Source: Anaerolineales bacterium (lineage in GTDB: Bacteria; Chloroflexota; Anaerolineae; Anaerolineales; E44-bin32). From it: 15,039 nt of DNA. Below, in pieces: positions 13,072-15,039 of the stretch; the stretch's first letter is position 1, and each line of letters starts with the position of its first letter. Both the position numbers and the translations under genes were made by a program. The stretch is taken from the NCBI GenBank assembly GCA_030668545.1, contig DAOUTT010000016.1, positions 1 through 15,039 of the forward strand, read 5' to 3'. The notes beneath the pieces were generated by a model. It was not told where the DNA came from, searched no databases, and saw only the letters and a program-made list of their open reading frames with translations.

Positions 13072-14751
13072 ATGAGATCCTTAGCCCACACACTCGAAGA
13101 CCAGGATACAGGCCACCTGCGGATTCTCTGTGAATTGTGGGGATTCGACTTACCCCAGGACTCCCATCGATCCGTCGTCGACGAAATATCGCTCTCCATG
13201 CTCAACCGCAACACGCTCGACGAACTACTCGAGAGCTTACCCGATGCAGCCAAACAAACCCTTGAAGGGATAGCCCAAGCTGGTGGCAGGATGGCATTGC
13301 CTGACCTGATCCGGGACCATGGAGAATTGCGGGAAATGGGAACCGGAAAGCGCGATCGCGAACAGCCCTGGCGCAGCCCTGCTTCTCCAGTCGAGATGCT
13401 TTGGTATCGCGGTCTGATCGGACGAGCATTTGCTGACACACCCAAAGGTCCGCAGGAGTTCACCTATATCCCAACAGATTTGCTGCAGATGTTGAGTGAA
13501 GCACTTCCTGATTACAACGCCCCTTCTCTATCGCCTCTGACGCAAGCCCCAAAACATGTCTATTTGGCAACCTCGGCTGCAGTTGACGATGCCACAACTC
13601 TTCTGGCTGCCATGCGCCGCACTCCCTTCCCCTCATTCGAGCTCTCCCGTAAGCCTGGTCTTACACTGGAGCGATTTCTTCTAATTCCAAGTTTGCATAA
13701 TCTTCTGCCCACAATCCTGCAGGAGATGTTAATAATCGAGGGCCCGCCCTGGACGCCAAATCCTGAGAGAACCCGCGCTTTTATAGACGCTCCGCGCTCG
13801 CAGGCAATACGTGACCTGCTTCTGGCCTGGAAAAACTCTGTGACCTGGAATGACCTGGCTGTACTCCCTCACATCGTATGTAATACTGATGCCTGGCCCA
13901 ATGACCCCGGGCTCTCTCGTCAAGGGGTGCTAGATCTCCTACAGCCTTTAAAGCCTGGGATTTGGTGGGACCTGAATGATTTCGTGGAGAGGGTTCGACA
14001 AACCTCCCCAGCCTTTCAACGGCCCGGTGGTGATTTTGATTCCTGGTATCTTCAGAATCAAAGCGGAATTTTCCTCCATGGCATCGAGAACTGGAATATG
14101 GTCGATGGCGCCCTTATTCGTTCCGTTATCACCGGTCCTCTTCACTGGCTTGGAGCCGTCGATCTCGGGCAAGATTCTCAATCTTCTCCTAAGCCCTCAT
14201 TTCGCCTCACGTCAGTATCGGCGCTGCTGTTTGATCCGAAAGCGCCTGTCCACGTTGAAGAACCGGATAAGGCGATCGTCATTCACTCCGATGGTCGCAT
14301 TATCGTTCCTCGTGGGGTTAATGGAGCTGTTCGCTATCAGATCGCTCGCTTCTCCCATTGGATATCGGTTGAAAACGAGAAGTATGAGTACCGTCTCACC
14401 CCGAGCACGCTGCAGCGTGCCAAAGAGCAAGGTTTATCCCATCAACATATCCGCACGATCCTAGAGAAGACCTGCGAATCCCCGCTGCCACGGCCTGTTG
14501 AACAGGCGTTAACTCGCTGGGCTGAGAGAGGCACCGAAGCGAATATCAAGCAATACTGGATCTTACGCGTCCAATCCCCAGATGTACTCGAGATGCTGCG
14601 CAGCAAGAAGTCGACAAATCGCTATTTAAAAGAGATCCTCAGCCCTACGACGGCAATCGTACAATCCTCAGATTGGCCAAAACTGCAGGCGGCTGCCGCG
14701 CGTCTCGGGTTTCTAATCGATCCACCAGGTTCGAATGAGGTTGCTTTGTAG
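13072..14751 (+). CDS. Helicase-associated domain protein (Helicase_C_3 / XPB-Ssl2 N-terminal-like) without helicase motor
   Basis: 559 aa. The region from about 392 to 475 (HVEEPDKAIVIHSDGRIIVPRG, then YRLTPSTLQRAKEQGLSHQHIRTILEK and PRPVEQALTRWAERG) matches the helicase conserved C-terminal domain (Helicase_C_3) seen in XPB/Ssl2-related bacterial proteins. In these it sits before or apart from the ATPase. The N-terminal 300 residues are helical, with an LSMLNRNTLDELLESLPDAAKQTLEGIAQAGG-like winged-helix segment (about 42-73). No Walker A, DEAD/DEAH or other motor motif appears anywhere, so it cannot be an active helicase alone. It may bind DNA or regulate a partner encoded elsewhere. The last 80 residues hold a second small domain resembling the DNA-damage-recognition part of XPB (SSDWPKLQAAAARLGFLID). 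Confidence 0.75.
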   Translation: MRSLAHTLEDQDTGHLRILCELWGFDLPQDSHRSVVDEISLSMLNRNTLDELLESLPDAAKQTLEGIAQAGGRMALPDLIRDHGELREMGTGKRDREQPWRSPASPVEMLWYRGLIGRAFADTPKGPQEFTYIPTDLLQMLSEALPDYNAPSLSPLTQAPKHVYLATSAAVDDATTLLAAMRRTPFPSFELSRKPGLTLERFLLIPSLHNLLPTILQEMLIIEGPPWTPNPERTRAFIDAPRSQAIRDLLLAWKNSVTWNDLAVLPHIVCNTDAWPNDPGLSRQGVLDLLQPLKPGIWWDLNDFVERVRQTSPAFQRPGGDFDSWYLQNQSGIFLHGIENWNMVDGALIRSVITGPLHWLGAVDLGQDSQSSPKPSFRLTSVSALLFDPKAPVHVEEPDKAIVIHSDGRIIVPRGVNGAVRYQIARFSHWISVENEKYEYRLTPSTLQRAKEQGLSHQHIRTILEKTCESPLPRPVEQALTRWAERGTEANIKQYWILRVQSPDVLEMLRSKKSTNRYLKEILSPTTAIVQSSDWPKLQAAAARLGFLIDPPGSNEVAL

Positions 14752-14932
14752 TGCCCCCACGTCCCTTTCCGAAGGGTTAGCAATGCAATCCATATATGCC
14801 CGAGTTCCAAATCCGGGCTCTGCCAATCTGCTTCGAGTTGCACCTCATTGGAGGAGAGATCATGAGGTAGAGATATATAGCTCTGCTTGGATTTAATAAT
14901 AAGTTTGAGCTGAGGGCTTGATGTTTGATCCA

Positions 14933-14986
14933 GGGACTGTGGGGGAGTGGAGTCCCCCACAGTCCCCCTTTGGGGGATTTAGGGGG
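14933..14986. repeat. G/C-run inverted-repeat element at the end of the window
   Basis: GGGACTGTGGGGGA (14933-14946) and TCCCCCACAGTCCC (14953-14966) are a perfect 14-bp inverted repeat around GTGGAG. The right arm overlaps a second hairpin, CCCCC-TTT-GGGGG (14964-14976), which is followed by ATTTA and another GGGGG (14982-14986). No T-tract follows, so it is not a classical terminator on either strand. From memory, strings of the type CCCCCTTTGGGGGATTTAGGGGG occur as dispersed intergenic repeats in Cyanobacteria and Chloroflexi. The remaining bases 14752-14932 show only a weak 5-bp hairpin at 14763-14776 that could serve the preceding gene. Confidence 0.6.
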
Positions 14987-15039
14987 AAAATATAAATTTA
15001 ATCCCAGTGACTTCTCTGATGTAAACGGAAAGAGATTAC

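Noticed and set aside
14622..14960. 112-codon open frame on the minus strand across the window end
   Set aside because: It overlaps the end of the helicase-associated gene and starts inside the inverted repeat, with no family similarity seen.

Overview
All credible genes in this window lie on the + strand. Gene content suggests a bacterial chromosome, most likely Chloroflexota (Anaerolineae-like). The main reason is the adjacent trio of a histidine phosphatase (MSMEG_4193 type), a DUF3090 protein and an SCO1664-type kinase-fold protein. That set is known mainly from Actinobacteria and also from Chloroflexi. The moderate base composition and the recurring TGnTATAAT-type (extended -10) promoters fit a Chloroflexi better than a high-GC actinomycete. 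The assignment is an inference.

Layout. (1) 90-1520: rarA, a replication-fork AAA+ ATPase, apparently transcribed as a leaderless message. (2) 1540-3566: the uncharacterised trio. (3) 3599-4624: a short homoserine dehydrogenase without an ACT domain. (4) 4742-6607: a Kef/CPA2-type cation:proton antiporter with C-terminal RCK (TrkA) domains, broken by a TAG at 5024. (5) 6641-9123: a regulatory leader followed by two tandem double-domain GNAT acetyltransferases, both 338 aa. (6) 9261-11353: a HAD-family hydrolase and an MFS transporter, separated by a strong palindrome and a promoter. (7) 11354-12107: about 750 bases with no intact gene, only hairpins and what look like decayed coding fragments. 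(8) 12108-14751: a diacylglycerol-kinase-family lipid kinase and a helicase-associated-domain protein without a helicase motor. (9) 14752-15039: non-coding, ending in a G/C-rich inverted-repeat element.

The most striking structure is the leader of the first GNAT gene (6641-7035). It has a sigma-70-like promoter, a Shine-Dalgarno, a 33-codon ORF and a perfect 10-bp all-GC intrinsic terminator. Two further segments can pair so that the RNA forms a four-segment (1:2 / 2:3 / 3:4) attenuator like that of trp leaders. The start of the GNAT gene lies after the terminator, although its frame stays open upstream through it. This predicts translation-dependent control of an acetyltransferase operon, and I do not recognise it as a described leader. 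A second layer, three consecutive hairpins just before the GNAT ribosome-binding site, follows it.

A second theme is promoters overlapping stop codons. At 2161, 3559 and 8045 the stop codon of one gene lies inside the extended -10 element that should drive the next gene. The genes are therefore packed head to tail but probably transcribed from separate internal promoters.
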